64,000 bases of DNA from an uncultured Opitutia bacterium (GCA_937136395.1 CAKZOI010000095.1:1-64000), one strand, 5' to 3'. Shown: positions 41,848-54,494, counted from the stretch's first letter. The notes: generated by a model from the letters alone, not told the origin. Program-made: numbers and translations.

Positions 41848-42536
41848 GGCTGGAATTCTGTGTTGTCTAAAATGTCGGGGCGTAATTGCCGTGTTTTTTC
41901 AATCGATTGCTCGCGTCGCCATTTTGCGATAGCACCGTGATCTCCTGAAAGTAAAACCTCAGGAACATGCATGCCGCGGAAGTCCGCAGGACGCGTGTAT
42001 TGAGGAAAGCCGAGCAACGTGGTCATAAACGATTCCTCCGTCAAGGATTTTTCGTCACCTAAAAATCCAGGCACAAATCGGCTCACACAATCGATCAAAA
42101 CTGCAGCCGCCAGAGTGCCATTGGTCAATACATAGTCGCCAATGCTGATTTCACGATCGATCAACTCATCACGCACGCGCTGATCCACCCCTTCATAGTG
42201 CCCACTCAGTATAATTAAATGCTCCTCTTTCACTAATTCTCGGGCTAGCTGACTCGTGAGCGGCTCTCCATCGGGCGCCATATAGACGACTTTCGTGCTT
42301 GGGCGGCGCAGTTCTTCGACCGCCGCAAAAATCGGCTCGGGCTTCATCACCATACCGGCCCCGCCCCCAAAGGGCATTTCGTCGGTTTTGCGGTGTTTGT
42401 CGGTGGCCCAGTCGCGTAATTGATGCGTATCGGCGCGGATCAGGCCGTTTTTTTGCCCCCGCCCTAGCATACTGGACGTTAAAAAACCCTCTACCATTTC
42501 TGGGAAGAGGGTTAGAATATCAAACTCGAGGTGCAC
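41844..42536 (-). CDS. trmD: tRNA (guanine-N1)-methyltransferase
   Basis: The enzyme methylates G37 of tRNAs with S-adenosylmethionine. The GTG at 42536 gives 230 residues, opening [18 protein letters not shown] as in the family. A TTG at 42563 is the other in-frame choice. The deep-knot motifs [20 protein letters not shown] and [15 protein letters not shown] are intact, as is [14 protein letters not shown]. It lies 43 bp after rpsP, where rimM would usually be found, and overlaps rplS. Confidence 0.95.
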   Translation of the reverse strand: MHLEFDILTLFPEMVEGFLTSSMLGRGQKNGLIRADTHQLRDWATDKHRKTDEMPFGGGAGMVMKPEPIFAAVEELRRPSTKVVYMAPDGEPLTSQLARELVKEEHLIILSGHYEGVDQRVRDELIDREISIGDYVLTNGTLAAAVLIDCVSRFVPGFLGDEKSLTEESFMTTLLGFPQYTRPADFRGMHVPEVLLSGDHGAIAKWRREQSIEKTRQLRPDILDNTEFQP

Positions 42537-42579
42537 GAGAGCAGTCGGTCGAGCTTCCCGCAACGGGAATCAAATTAAT

Positions 42580-42855
42580 TTACGCTTCAGCTTCAGCAGC
42601 TGCTGGAGCTTCGCGGCGAGCCTTACGGATTAGGCTGGCTGCAGTGTCGGTTGGCTTTGCGCCTACGGACTTCCAATAGTCAACACGATCCAGCTTGATT
42701 TTTACTTCATCCTCAGCGCGCTTAGCTTGAGGCTCGTAGGTGCCAAGCACTTCGACGAAGCGGCCATCGCGACGAGCGAGCGCTTCAGTAACTACCATGC
42801 GGTAGAATGGACGGTGGCTTGCGCCATGACGTTGGAGACGGATTTTAAGTGCCAT
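42580..42855 (-). CDS. rpsP: 30S ribosomal protein S16
   Basis: The protein has 91 residues with the family start ALKIRLQRHGASHRPFYRMV. GRFVEVLGTYEPQA follows, then VDYWKSVGAKPTDTA. The short Ala/Glu tail is normal. It is the first gene of the rpsP-trmD-rplS group transcribed leftwards. Confidence 0.97.
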   Translation of the reverse strand: MALKIRLQRHGASHRPFYRMVVTEALARRDGRFVEVLGTYEPQAKRAEDEVKIKLDRVDYWKSVGAKPTDTAASLIRKARREAPAAAEAEA

Positions 42856-42959
42856 AATGAAAAGTTGCTATAGATGTCAGGGCCGAGAAAGGCCGGAATT
42901 TTGGAAAGCGAGAAAAAAGGCGGTCTATAGCCACCTGTCAAGCGCGGAGACAGATAAAA

Positions 42960-43190
42960 TCAATCTGGACGCACCACATCGGGAGAATCAGTCCATGGCA
43001 GTGGAAAGGCGCTTTTTTGCCAATCCTTGCGTTCCTCCCCAATTTTCGCGAATTCGTCTTCCTCTCCATCGATCAAGATTCCAGAGAATTTATAGCGATT
43101 TTCCTCTCCAGTCATGCGCACAGTGCGTTTACCGCTGTAGGAAACCAGCGTGCGCGGGGTGGTGTAATCAATCTGGCGAATTTTAGACAT
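42960..43190 (-). CDS. Small protein of unknown function upstream of rpsP
   Basis: The protein has 76 residues, opening MSKIRQIDYTTPRTLVSYSG. A beta-rich central part (YKFSGILIDGEEDE) is followed by a Trp-containing tail (DWQKSAFPLPWTDSPD). It is on the same strand as rpsP, 104 bp upstream. The composition looks coding and no better frame overlaps, but I recognise no family and the ribosome binding site is weak. Confidence 0.5.
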   Translation of the reverse strand: MSKIRQIDYTTPRTLVSYSGKRTVRMTGEENRYKFSGILIDGEEDEFAKIGEERKDWQKSAFPLPWTDSPDVVRPD

Positions 43191-43331
43191 GAAGGAGCGG
43201 ATAGTTGCTAGTGTATAGTAGATAGCAACAAAATCCTAAATACAAACTGAACTCACATCACTACCCACTACCCACCAACAACTCCTCTTAAAGTTTGCAT
43301 TCACCACATTCACGAATTGTCTCTAACTATT

Positions 43332-43592
43332 ATGGCAAAAATCATTTTTGAAAAATCCGGCGTCTCCTTCGAATGGACAGGTGACGAAGAAAGCATCCTC
43401 GAACTCGCCGAGGCGAACGACCTCGATCTCGACTACGGTTGCCGCATGGGTAACTGCACCGCATGCCAACAGGAAATCACCTCTGGCGAAGTCGAATATC
43501 CGAATGGCCATACTGGCGAGCCCGATGATGGCTATGCTCTACTTTGCTGCTGCTCCCCGAAAGGTGATGCAGATGTTACGATTAAGGCGTAA
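43332..43592 (+). CDS. Plant-type [2Fe-2S] ferredoxin
   Basis: The protein has 86 residues from the ATG at 43332. The four Cys ligands are in [12 protein letters not shown] (C-x4-C-x2-C) and in the late [10 protein letters not shown], where three consecutive cysteines leave the fourth ligand ambiguous. The N-terminal strands ([12 protein letters not shown]) fit the beta-grasp fold. It is a soluble electron carrier. The partner cannot be told from its neighbours. Five upstream in-frame codons are not needed. Confidence 0.92.
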   Translation: MAKIIFEKSGVSFEWTGDEESILELAEANDLDLDYGCRMGNCTACQQEITSGEVEYPNGHTGEPDDGYALLCCCSPKGDADVTIKA

Positions 43593-43605
43593 CCGTTGGG
43601 GACAG

Positions 43606-44391
43606 CTACCCCTGACAAACTTCCACGCGCTCAAACGTTTTCGCTAACCCGGTCGCTGGATCAATTTCGATCAAGCATCCGCATATCCGCACATCGTCTT
43701 CCGCAACGGGAAAACGGCGCTTCATTCCATCCAGAAAACTGGCGATCACTTGTCCAACATCACGCCCAAGCACGGAGGCATAGGGGCCGCACATACCAGC
43801 ATCACTTAAATAAGCCGTCCCCTTAGACAGAACACGCCCGTCTGCAGTCGGCACGTGTGTATGCGTGCCGACAACCGCCGCCGCACGGCCATCCAAATGC
43901 CAACCCAATGCGATCTTCTCTGAAGTCGCTTCCATGTGCGCTTCCACAAAAACCGCATCGCACTGGTCCGCGAGCTCGGCGAGTTTCGCATCTGCCATAG
44001 CAAACGGACAACTTGATTTCAAAGTCAGATAGTTCCGCCCGAGCACAGTAAACACACCGAGACGAAAGCCCGCCTTCTCGATAACAAGATGTGTGCGACC
44101 AGGATTATTCTCTGGTAAGTTCGCGGGGCGACATACCGTATCCAATTCATCGATCTCGTTTTCAAAGTTTTTCTGATCCCAAACATGATCCCCGAGAGTG
44201 ATCGCATCGATACCTGCCACAGTTAATTCTTCGACAATCTTTTTCGTAATCCCCGCGCCGCCTGCCGAGTTTTCCGCATTGGCGACCACAAAGTCCGCAC
44301 CCAACTCTTCACGTAGCGAAGCCAGCCGCGCTTTCACAAAGGTGCGCCCCGGTCGTCCGACAATGTCTCCTAAAAATAATAGCTTTGGCAT
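43606..44391 (-). CDS. YmdB-type metallophosphoesterase
   Basis: This is a TIGR00282-type phosphodiesterase, a family in which YmdB hydrolyses 2',3'-cyclic nucleotides. From the ATG at 44391 it has 261 residues. Metal-binding motifs are [45 protein letters not shown] and [12 protein letters not shown]. These match the family order. The frame is open to 44469, but those residues are not conserved-looking. In Bacillus the homologue affects biofilm and motility. The role here is unknown. It converges on the ferredoxin gene, 13 bp apart. Confidence 0.93.
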   Translation of the reverse strand: MPKLLFLGDIVGRPGRTFVKARLASLREELGADFVVANAENSAGGAGITKKIVEELTVAGIDAITLGDHVWDQKNFENEIDELDTVCRPANLPENNPGRTHLVIEKAGFRLGVFTVLGRNYLTLKSSCPFAMADAKLAELADQCDAVFVEAHMEATSEKIALGWHLDGRAAAVVGTHTHVPTADGRVLSKGTAYLSDAGMCGPYASVLGRDVGQVIASFLDGMKRRFPVAEDDVRICGCLIEIDPATGLAKTFERVEVCQG

Positions 44392-44502
44392 ATCGCACAC
44401 GCTGAAAGGATCCGCCACAAGCCGCAAGCCAGATTCCCTCGAACCTCCCTCCCTATGGGTTGCGACCACAGGGTTTCGGTCAACAGTTTTTCATTCATCC
44501 AA

Positions 44503-45537
44503 TCAGCGAACAGTATCCGCCTCATAACCAAGCCCGATTTCAGCACGCCACCAATCGAGCGCTTTCAGATTCCCAAGTGTATCATCAAACCGCATACCCA
44601 CCGCCTTAGCACCGATCGGCTGACCTCGGAGTTCCGCAGCAAAGGCATCGACCTCATACCGATAAAGTGACGTATCCTGATTGGGCTGATGCACATCTGG
44701 CTCCTTCCGCTCATCCTTATAAACGCGCACCTCGCCATCACAAAACCAGGCCTGATCAACTTCAATCCGACCTTTCTCGCCATAGATGACCGCATTCCTG
44801 CCAGCATTGACGCGCATCGCACAAGTCAACTTCGCTAAAATATCACCTTCAAAACGCAAGGTCGCCATAGTCCACATGTCGGTTTTGGTCTGTGGATCCA
44901 GATGCCCGACGGCTTTCAACTCCAGTGGCTCTGCAAACAATCGGTCTTGCGCCCGCCCTGCAATCAAACGCGCAAACGACATCGTGTAACAGCCCAAATC
45001 CAAAATAGAGCCCCCGCCTAGCTCTTTGGCTTGGTGACGGCCCTCGGGCTGCTCACCTCCATTGAAACAAAAATTTGCTTCAATTAAACGGACCTTACCA
45101 ATCGCTCCAGACTCGACGAGGTCGACCACTTTCTGAGTCTGTGGATGATGACGATACATAAATGCTTCGCGCAATAAACGACGTTTATCTAGAGCAGCTT
45201 TTTGCGCTTGCTTCGCCTCGCGGAGGTTCATCGTCAGCGGTTTTTCGCAAAGCACATGCTTGCCCGCATAAACACAATGCTTGATCCACTCCATATGAAA
45301 CGGGTGCAGCGTCGCAATATAAACGGCTTCCACTTCTGAGTCGGCCAGCATCGCCTCATAGCTTCCATACGCACGTGATGCACCATGCTTTTGAGCAAAT
45401 GCCTGCGCCTTTTCCACATCTCGCGACGCCACTGCATGCAATACACTATTATCAGCCTCATTAACTACCTTCGCAAAGGCATTGGCGATATTCCCACAGG
45501 CAAGTATGCCCCAACGCACAGGTTTTAATTCACTCAT
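44503..45537 (-). CDS. Gfo/Idh/MocA-family NAD(P)-dependent oxidoreductase
   Basis: The protein has 344 residues. An N-terminal Rossmann domain opens with VRWGILACGNIANAFAKV. The EKPLTMN motif (about residue 97) has the conserved Lys, and the C-terminal sheet domain contains GGGSILDLGCYTMSFAR. Members oxidise or reduce sugars and cyclitols, including trans-1,2-dihydrodiols and deoxy sugars. The exact substrate is unclear. It lies between the phosphodiesterase and the GDPD gene, all on the same strand. Confidence 0.93.
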   Translation of the reverse strand: MSELKPVRWGILACGNIANAFAKVVNEADNSVLHAVASRDVEKAQAFAQKHGASRAYGSYEAMLADSEVEAVYIATLHPFHMEWIKHCVYAGKHVLCEKPLTMNLREAKQAQKAALDKRRLLREAFMYRHHPQTQKVVDLVESGAIGKVRLIEANFCFNGGEQPEGRHQAKELGGGSILDLGCYTMSFARLIAGRAQDRLFAEPLELKAVGHLDPQTKTDMWTMATLRFEGDILAKLTCAMRVNAGRNAVIYGEKGRIEVDQAWFCDGEVRVYKDERKEPDVHQPNQDTSLYRYEVDAFAAELRGQPIGAKAVGMRFDDTLGNLKALDWWRAEIGLGYEADTVR

Positions 45538-45596
45538 TGTTTAAGTATCAGAATAGCAACACCACACACATACAACCACCAACTATTCACTATCCA

Positions 45597-46349
45597 CTAC
45601 AAAGTCATCGCTTCACGCATCGCCTTCGGATAATTACTCGAGATCGAAGTCACACCAAAGTCTGCATAACGTCGGGCATCGTCAGGATCATCGACCGTCC
45701 AGATATTCATCTCCAAGCCCGCATCGAGAACCGCCTGCACCATTTCGCGATGAATCCCCGAGTGACAACGCAGCCCGAGCCCCTCACATTGTAGTTCCTT
45801 CGCCGTCTGCAACACATTGTCCAACTTCAGTTTCGACCGCCCCAGCCAATTCGACTGCACGTCGATCAACCAATACACCGCCAACTCAGCACGCCGCGCT
45901 TTCAAAGCACGCACCATATCCGTATCAAAGACGATAATCACAACTTGCTTCATATCCACCGCAGCAGCGTCCAGAACATCGAATAGAGGCGTCAAAATCT
46001 CTTCACCCGTCTTCAGCTCAATCAATAGGCGCTTCCCCGCCGGAACATCCACCAGCCATTCACTTAAAAAAGGGATTCGCTCACCCACAAAAAGGGGGCC
46101 CTTCCACGCACCCACATCGACCTGCTGCAAGTCCTGATCAGTATGCGCTTCCACTACAAGCTTACGGTCCCCCACTCGCTCTGTGTCCGCATCGTGTATG
46201 CACACCACTTGGCAATCCGAAGTCAGCCGCACATCACACTCCAGCCCATCCGCGCCTTCCTTCCAAGCCTGCCGCACCGCAGCGAGCGTATTTTCCGGAG
46301 CCACCCCCGAAGCCCCCCGATGCGCAATCACTTTAGGGATGTATTTCAT
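45597..46349 (-). CDS. Glycerophosphodiester phosphodiesterase
   Basis: The enzyme hydrolyses glycerophosphodiesters to glycerol 3-phosphate and an alcohol. From the ATG at 46349 it has 250 residues. The motif VIAHRGASGVAPENT carries the catalytic His, and GLECDVRLTSD has the metal-binding Glu and Asp. CIHD holds the second His, and LLIELKTGEE follows. NIWTVDDPDDARRYADFGV is the usual last motif. No signal peptide, so cytoplasmic. The spacer before the next gene (45538-45596) contains CACTATCCACTA words. Confidence 0.95.
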   Translation of the reverse strand: MKYIPKVIAHRGASGVAPENTLAAVRQAWKEGADGLECDVRLTSDCQVVCIHDADTERVGDRKLVVEAHTDQDLQQVDVGAWKGPLFVGERIPFLSEWLVDVPAGKRLLIELKTGEEILTPLFDVLDAAAVDMKQVVIIVFDTDMVRALKARRAELAVYWLIDVQSNWLGRSKLKLDNVLQTAKELQCEGLGLRCHSGIHREMVQAVLDAGLEMNIWTVDDPDDARRYADFGVTSISSNYPKAMREAMTL

Positions 46350-46430
46350 GTTGAAAAGAGTAACCGATCCTCCCCAAAATTCGATCCCAAAATCCAACAG
46401 AACATATTATATAGCCGCCCGCATCTAAGC

Positions 46431-46470
46431 CTTAATCCTACTCATACCACTCAGTAAGAGTAGGATTAAG
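46431..46470. repeat. Perfect inverted repeat of the TTAATCCTACTC family
   Basis: CTTAATCCTACTC (46431-46443) and GAGTAGGATTAAG (46458-46470) are perfect 13-bp arms around a 14-nt loop. The same words occur at 41299-41421 and 32770-32895. The rest of the spacer up to purL holds a GTTGGACGTTCGTTGTTCG word near 46530. Confidence 0.8.
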
Positions 46471-46637
46471 ACGGGAGCAAAGAATCACCGATTCAAAATT
46501 GCTACGCCATCTTTAGTAAACCTCGTCAATGTTGGACGTTCGTTGTTCGACGTGGTCCGGTCTTTCATTTTATGAAATCCGGTCTTGTCGTGCTTTCGCA
46601 CTCGGAACAATGTTCCCGCTTTAAGACTTTAAAGCAT

Positions 46638-50693
<4,056 letters not shown>

Positions 50694-50728
50694 TTCTACA
50701 AGCAACCAGCCACAAGTCACCGCTCCAT

Positions 50729-51172
50729 GAGTATAAACTGTATCTCGATTGCTGCGCGCTCCAGCGCCCTTTCGATGATCGCAGTCAGGTGCGAGTAGCG
50801 ACCGAAGCTGAAGCAGTCCTCCAGCTATTTGAGGAGTTTGAGGCCGACTCCATTAAGATCGCATCATCCGATGTTCTGCTATTTGAACTCAGCAAAATTG
50901 ACCTCTCACCAAGAAGAACGCACTGTATCAATCTACTAGCAAAATCATCCTATTTTGTAGAGCTTACGGATTCGATCGAGGAACTTGCCAAGTCATACAG
51001 CAAATCAGGCATGAAGACACTGGATGCACTGCACCTGGCATCAGCCGTCATGGGTGATGCTGACTACTTTTGCAGCTGCGATGATCGTTTCGTTAAAAAA
51101 GCTCAAGCAGCCGAGACAGGTTTGACGAAAGTGTTTTCAGTGTTAGGTTTAATTGAGAAGTTAGAGTTATGA
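50729..51172 (+). CDS. PIN-domain ribonuclease toxin, start codon apparently lost
   Basis: The frame reads YKLYLDCCALQRPFDDRSQV and continues through EAEAVLQLF to LGLIEKLEL, about 145 residues. The first catalytic Asp is in LYLDCC, further acidic residues are in TLDALHLASA and then DADYFCSCDDRF. This is the PIN fold of VapC-like toxins. The ATG at 50727 is one base out of frame with YKLYLD, so a one-base deletion seems to have removed the start. Translation from the GTG at 50789 would lack the first Asp. It overlaps its partner by 4 bp. It lies between purL and a purL remnant. Confidence 0.7.
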   Translation, partial: EYKLYLDCCALQRPFDDRSQVRVATEAEAVLQLFEEFEADSIKIASSDVLLFELSKIDLSPRRTHCINLLAKSSYFVELTDSIEELAKSYSKSGMKTLDALHLASAVMGDADYFCSCDDRFVKKAQAAETGLTKVFSVLGLIEKLEL

Positions 51173-51375
51173 GCCATCACGCCAAAACATTAAAAGAAGT
51201 CTCCATCGAAGCGCACGAAGTGCTCCGCGAGCGTCTTGGCGTGGCCGATACCCTCCGTTTTTTGAATCAATTCGAAAACGGAAAAGGCAATTACACTCAA
51301 GAACGAGACGCTACCCTTGATGGGATGAGCGTCGAAGAAGCCGCCAAAGAGATACGTAAATCTAAGCACTCTTGA
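51169..51375 (+). CDS. Small partner (antitoxin-like) of the PIN-domain protein
   Basis: The protein has 68 residues. A helical N-terminal half (KEVSIEAHEVLRERLG) is followed by FLNQFENGKGNYTQERD and a charged tail (VEEAAKEIRKSKHS). It overlaps the toxin stop by 4 bp (ATGA), showing translational coupling. The toxin-first order is the reverse of most vapBC pairs but is known for some PIN systems. No clear DNA-binding motif is visible. The antitoxin role is inferred from position. Confidence 0.65.
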   Translation: MSHHAKTLKEVSIEAHEVLRERLGVADTLRFLNQFENGKGNYTQERDATLDGMSVEEAAKEIRKSKHS

Positions 51376-51395
51376 ACGCTCTTGAACATTCTGCA

Positions 51396-51972
51396 ACGGC
51401 TGCCAAATGATCTCCAGCTCAAGGAAATCATCCCCGGCGCCGAACACTGACCACAATTTAAGCGCAACCGCTCCGAGCAATTCGAAGCCCGCTACGCCAA
51501 CGTCGAAATCCTAAAGAGCCCGAGCCTCTTCTTCCAAGGCATGGATGGAGCGCGACAGCGCGTAGATGGTGCGCACGCCAGTGCGTGCCCGAAGGGTGAT
51601 ATGAGCCGGGTGCCCTCTGGGCGGATCAGGTCACAAGGCAGCCTTCTCCCCATCCCCGTCGCCCACGGCGAAGGCAAAGCCGACTTCTCCCAAACCGGCG
51701 ACTTCGAGCAATACCTCACCGGCGACCTCATCAGCCTCCGCTACATCGACGCCAAAGGCGAACCGACCGTGCAGTATCCCGCCAACCCGAACGGCTCACC
51801 CGCCGGCACGACCGGGTTTACATCAACGGACGGCCGCGCCACCATCATGATGCCGCACCCAGAGGGTCTGTTCCGCGCGGTTCAAATGAGCTATAAGCCA
51901 ACCGACCAGTTCACCGGCGAAGCAGGACCGTGGTTAAAAATGTTCCAAAATGCTCGCGCTTACGTAAGCTAA
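51396..51972 (+). pseudogene. Remnant of a second purL 3' end
   Basis: Homology to purL runs from its glutaminase Cys region (TCTGCAACGGCTGCCAAATG) to its last codon. It has a one-base deletion near 51415 (CTCCAGCTC for CTCCCAGCTC) and a TGA in place of a Trp codon near 51450. The rest stays open and ends [17 protein letters not shown]. The sequence is clearly diverged from the intact purL (for example [18 protein letters not shown]) rather than a recent copy. It carries its own 90-bp insertion. Confidence 0.88.
51547..51636 (+). repeat. 90-bp in-frame insertion in the purL remnant
   Basis: Exactly 90 bp separate GMDG from [12 protein letters not shown], a junction that is direct in the intact purL. 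The insert has three short palindromes: GCGCGACAGCGCG, CGCACGCCAGTGCG and GGGTGCCCTCTGGGC. It is a different repeat type from R1 and R2. Confidence 0.75.
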
Positions 51973-52013
51973 ATCATTAATCCACTATTCTCCAAAACCA
52001 TTTTGCCAAATAG

Positions 52014-52294
52014 ATGCCAAAGCTAACTCCTCACGAAATAGCCGAGAAACTATCATCAGACTATCCTTTCGAAAATCGAAACGAAGCCGACACCTGGCAT
52101 AAATTATCGATACGCTTCTACATGAGGTTCTCGCGTGGAAAAAGGCTCTCGTAAAATGCTAAAAGCATGTAAACCCAGGTTATCTTGATTATTTGCTTAC
52201 GGATAAAGCTAATCGGTCACGATTAGTGATCGAGGCGAAGAAGGAAGGAAAATCTTTTGACCTTCCGAGGCAACAAAAGGGGTCAAACGTTTAA
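52014..52294 (+). pseudogene. Remnant of a restriction-enzyme-like (HSDR_N) gene
   Basis: An ATG at 52014 opens MPKLTPHEIAEKLSSDYPFE and stops after 45 codons. A later frame reads YLDYLLTDKANRSRLVIEAK then KEGKSFDLPRQQ. The D-x-LL...VIEAKKEG pattern is that of the type I restriction HsdR N-terminal nuclease domain (PD-(D/E)XK). The frames are broken and the sequence stops at the left end of the RAYT element, so the gene was probably cut by that insertion. No right-hand part is seen after the element. Confidence 0.55.
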
Positions 52295-52338
52295 ATTAAA
52301 CATCGCCTAACCTAGCCGAGTTATCCAGCATCACTGTC

Positions 52339-53256
52339 ATGCCACGGAAGCAACGCATTCAATTCCCAGGAGCGGTTTACCACGTCATTAGTCGTGGGAA
52401 CTATCGAAAAGAACTTTTCCTTTCGGAGAATACAGGCAAGGCCTTTGAACGGGCGCTCTTTGAAACTGTAGAGCGCTGTGGCTGGAAATTGCACGCCTAC
52501 GTGATTATGAGTAATCACTACCATCTGGCTGTTGAGACGCCGGAACCGAATTTGGTCGACGGAATGAAATGGTTGCAGAGCACCTTTGCCACACGCTTCA
52601 ACCGCCTACGCGGGGAGCGCGGGCATGTTTTCCAAGGGCGCTACAAATCGATCCTGATCGGGGAAGATCGCCCCCTACTCGGCTTAGTCGACTACATTCA
52701 TTTAAACCCTGTGAGAGCCGGAATCAGCGCCGTCGAGGACTTGAAGAGCTACGCGCTCTCCAGTTACCCGAAATATTTTAAGCGTTCACCGATGGACGCA
52801 CTGCATCGCGAAGACTTCCTCGGGATTTTGGACCTGCCGGACAGCCTCGCGGGAATGAATCGCTACGCGAAGCACTTGGCGCTTTCCGAAGCACAGGACC
52901 CGAAGCAGAAAGAGGCACTCATGAAGCAGTATTGCCGAGGGTGGTTCATCGGAGCTAAGGAAACGAAGAAGGCCCTCGCTAAGGACCTCGCTAGACAGCA
53001 TCCAGACATTGACTGGGAGGGAGCCGACTTACAGGAGCTGAATGAGTCGAAATGGGAGTTACTGGTAGCGCATGAGTTGAAGCGCGCGGGTATGACAAAG
53101 ACGAACATCGCGAACGAACCCAAAGGCGCCACTTGGAAAATTCAAATCGCTCAGACTCTACGCAAGCAAACCACTGCTAAAAATAGCTGGATCGCACAAC
53201 GCCTCAACATGGGGCATCCGTCCCGCGTCAGTAACCTGATTCAGAATAAGTCCTGA
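52339..53256 (+). CDS. REP-associated tyrosine transposase (RAYT, IS200-like Y1)
   Basis: The protein has 305 residues. The Y1 transposase domain spans about residues 1-150. FPGAVYHVISRGNYRKELF opens the domain, MSNHYHLAVETPEP holds the HUH pair (HYH), and GHVFQGRYKSILI follows. YIHLNPVRAGI is a RAYT hallmark, and the catalytic Tyr is in this part. The C-terminal 150 residues include a helical DNA-binding region (TWKIQIAQTLRKQTTAKNSW). In other bacteria RAYTs are domesticated and act on short REP palindromes. All motifs are intact, so it may be active. Confidence 0.92.
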   Translation: MPRKQRIQFPGAVYHVISRGNYRKELFLSENTGKAFERALFETVERCGWKLHAYVIMSNHYHLAVETPEPNLVDGMKWLQSTFATRFNRLRGERGHVFQGRYKSILIGEDRPLLGLVDYIHLNPVRAGISAVEDLKSYALSSYPKYFKRSPMDALHREDFLGILDLPDSLAGMNRYAKHLALSEAQDPKQKEALMKQYCRGWFIGAKETKKALAKDLARQHPDIDWEGADLQELNESKWELLVAHELKRAGMTKTNIANEPKGATWKIQIAQTLRKQTTAKNSWIAQRLNMGHPSRVSNLIQNKS

Positions 53257-53272
53257 GAATGACATTTATTTT

Positions 53273-53340
53273 AAACGTTTGACCCCTTTTTGTTTCTAAA
53301 CGTTTGACCCCTTTTTGTTTCTACCCCCTTTTTGTTTCAC
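53273..53340. repeat. Tandem copies of a 25-bp RAYT end repeat
   Basis: Two exact 25-bp units begin AAACGTTTGACCCC (53273-53297, 53298-53322). A partial third, ACCCCCTTTTTGTTTC, follows to 53338. The palindrome AAACGTTT heads each full unit. Confidence 0.85.
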
Positions 53341-53445
53341 ATATTAAAAATTACGCCCAAAGGTGTCGGTCGTAAGCTTGACCTTTGACGCCTTTCTGGT
53401 GCTCCTATCATCTTTTGGAAAAACCAAACTACGGATTAAACAACT

Positions 53446-54285
53446 ATGTATTCACTTCTCATTTCAGCGCTGGTCGCACTCGCATTGGCTATTGTCTCGA
53501 TCGCTTCGGAGTTTCGCACGGGGACGACGGTCTTCTTTAGCCTGGCTGGATTTACTAGCACGTTTTTCCTGATCGGATACCTAGTTCGGAAAAAAATGTC
53601 CGTGGCCCAATCTGCGCTGCAGCAAAGCATGGAAGCTGGCCAGAGGCGCATACAACGAAAGGTGCAGCAGTTCCAGAACAAGCCGGGCGGCAATATTAAG
53701 CAGATACAACGCCAGCTTGAAATGGATCAACAGACCATGCTTAAGCAGGGCTTAGAACTCACCAAGGGTCTCGAACCCTTCCGAAAATGGTCCGTGCTCA
53801 CGGGACGCCAGATGGCGACCATGCGCCTGCAGTTTCACTACCAGCTCAAGGAGCTCGACAAGGTGGACGAGATTCTTGCCACCTGCGGATTCTTAAGCGG
53901 CCCGATGATGATGGAACCTATGACGGTGGCGATGCGAATGGCACGCTGTTATAAGAACGATGATGTGGAGGGCGCGAAGAAGCTCTTCAAGCGCAAGATT
54001 ATGTGGTTTCGGGGCAACCGCGGCACGTTGCTTTACGGCTTGATGTCGTGGATCTACGTTCAGGTGGGCGAACCGGATGAAGCTCGCAGCATCTTGTTGA
54101 AGGCCAAAGAGGCCACCGGAGTCGACACCTTCAAGAAGAACTGGGAACACCTGTCCAATGACCGTGAAAAGAGTTTCTCGAATGCAGGATTGGGAGACGA
54201 ATGGTATAGCCTCTATTTGGAAAATCCACCCCCTGTGAAGCAGCAGCGCATGCGCGGCAATGGGCGTCATCCGCGTGGGTTCTAA
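53446..54285 (+). CDS. Membrane protein with coiled coil and TPR-like domain
   Basis: The protein has 279 residues. Two N-terminal helices (LLISALVALALAIVSIA and VFFSLAGFTSTFFLIGYLV) anchor it. A Gln-rich predicted coiled coil follows at about residues 55-105 (QRRIQRKVQQFQNK), then a helical solenoid that looks like degenerate TPRs (VGEPDEARSILLKAKEA). The basic C-terminus is QQRMRGNGRHPRGF. No enzyme motif is visible. It could act as a scaffold, but I cannot name its partners. Confidence 0.8.
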   Translation: MYSLLISALVALALAIVSIASEFRTGTTVFFSLAGFTSTFFLIGYLVRKKMSVAQSALQQSMEAGQRRIQRKVQQFQNKPGGNIKQIQRQLEMDQQTMLKQGLELTKGLEPFRKWSVLTGRQMATMRLQFHYQLKELDKVDEILATCGFLSGPMMMEPMTVAMRMARCYKNDDVEGAKKLFKRKIMWFRGNRGTLLYGLMSWIYVQVGEPDEARSILLKAKEATGVDTFKKNWEHLSNDREKSFSNAGLGDEWYSLYLENPPPVKQQRMRGNGRHPRGF

Positions 54286-54494
54286 AGCAAAGGCTTATTC
54301 GTAGGGCTCGAGCGTGCTTGACGCCGCAGTAACACTGACGCGGATGACCTGCTATTCGGATGATCCATACTTGTAAGAAATCCATAATACGTATTTTGAC
54401 ACTCTTATTTAAGACCAGGACTCCTACATTTGCGCTAAACTCAGGACTGACAAATTATATAAGCACCATCAACCAGGATATCACTATTCAAAAT

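Larger units (their letters stand above)
52272..53340 (+). mobile_element. RAYT element with inverted end repeats
   Basis: The left end, AACAAAAGGGGTCAAACGTT (from 52272), is inverted at the right end as AACGTTTGACCCC then TTTTTGTT (from 53274). The right side repeats this 25-bp unit about 2.7 times. Between them lies one complete transposase gene. The inverted ends with extra copies are the arrangement expected of a REP-associated tyrosine transposase and its REP sequences. Confidence 0.75.

Noticed and set aside
50789-51172. GTG at 50789 as the true start of the PIN protein
   Set aside because: It would remove the conserved YLDCC segment with the first catalytic Asp. The homology clearly extends upstream to 50729.
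53273-53340. 25-bp tandem units after the transposase as a CRISPR or iteron origin
   Set aside because: No spacers, only 2.7 copies, and the unit is the inverted copy of the element's left end.
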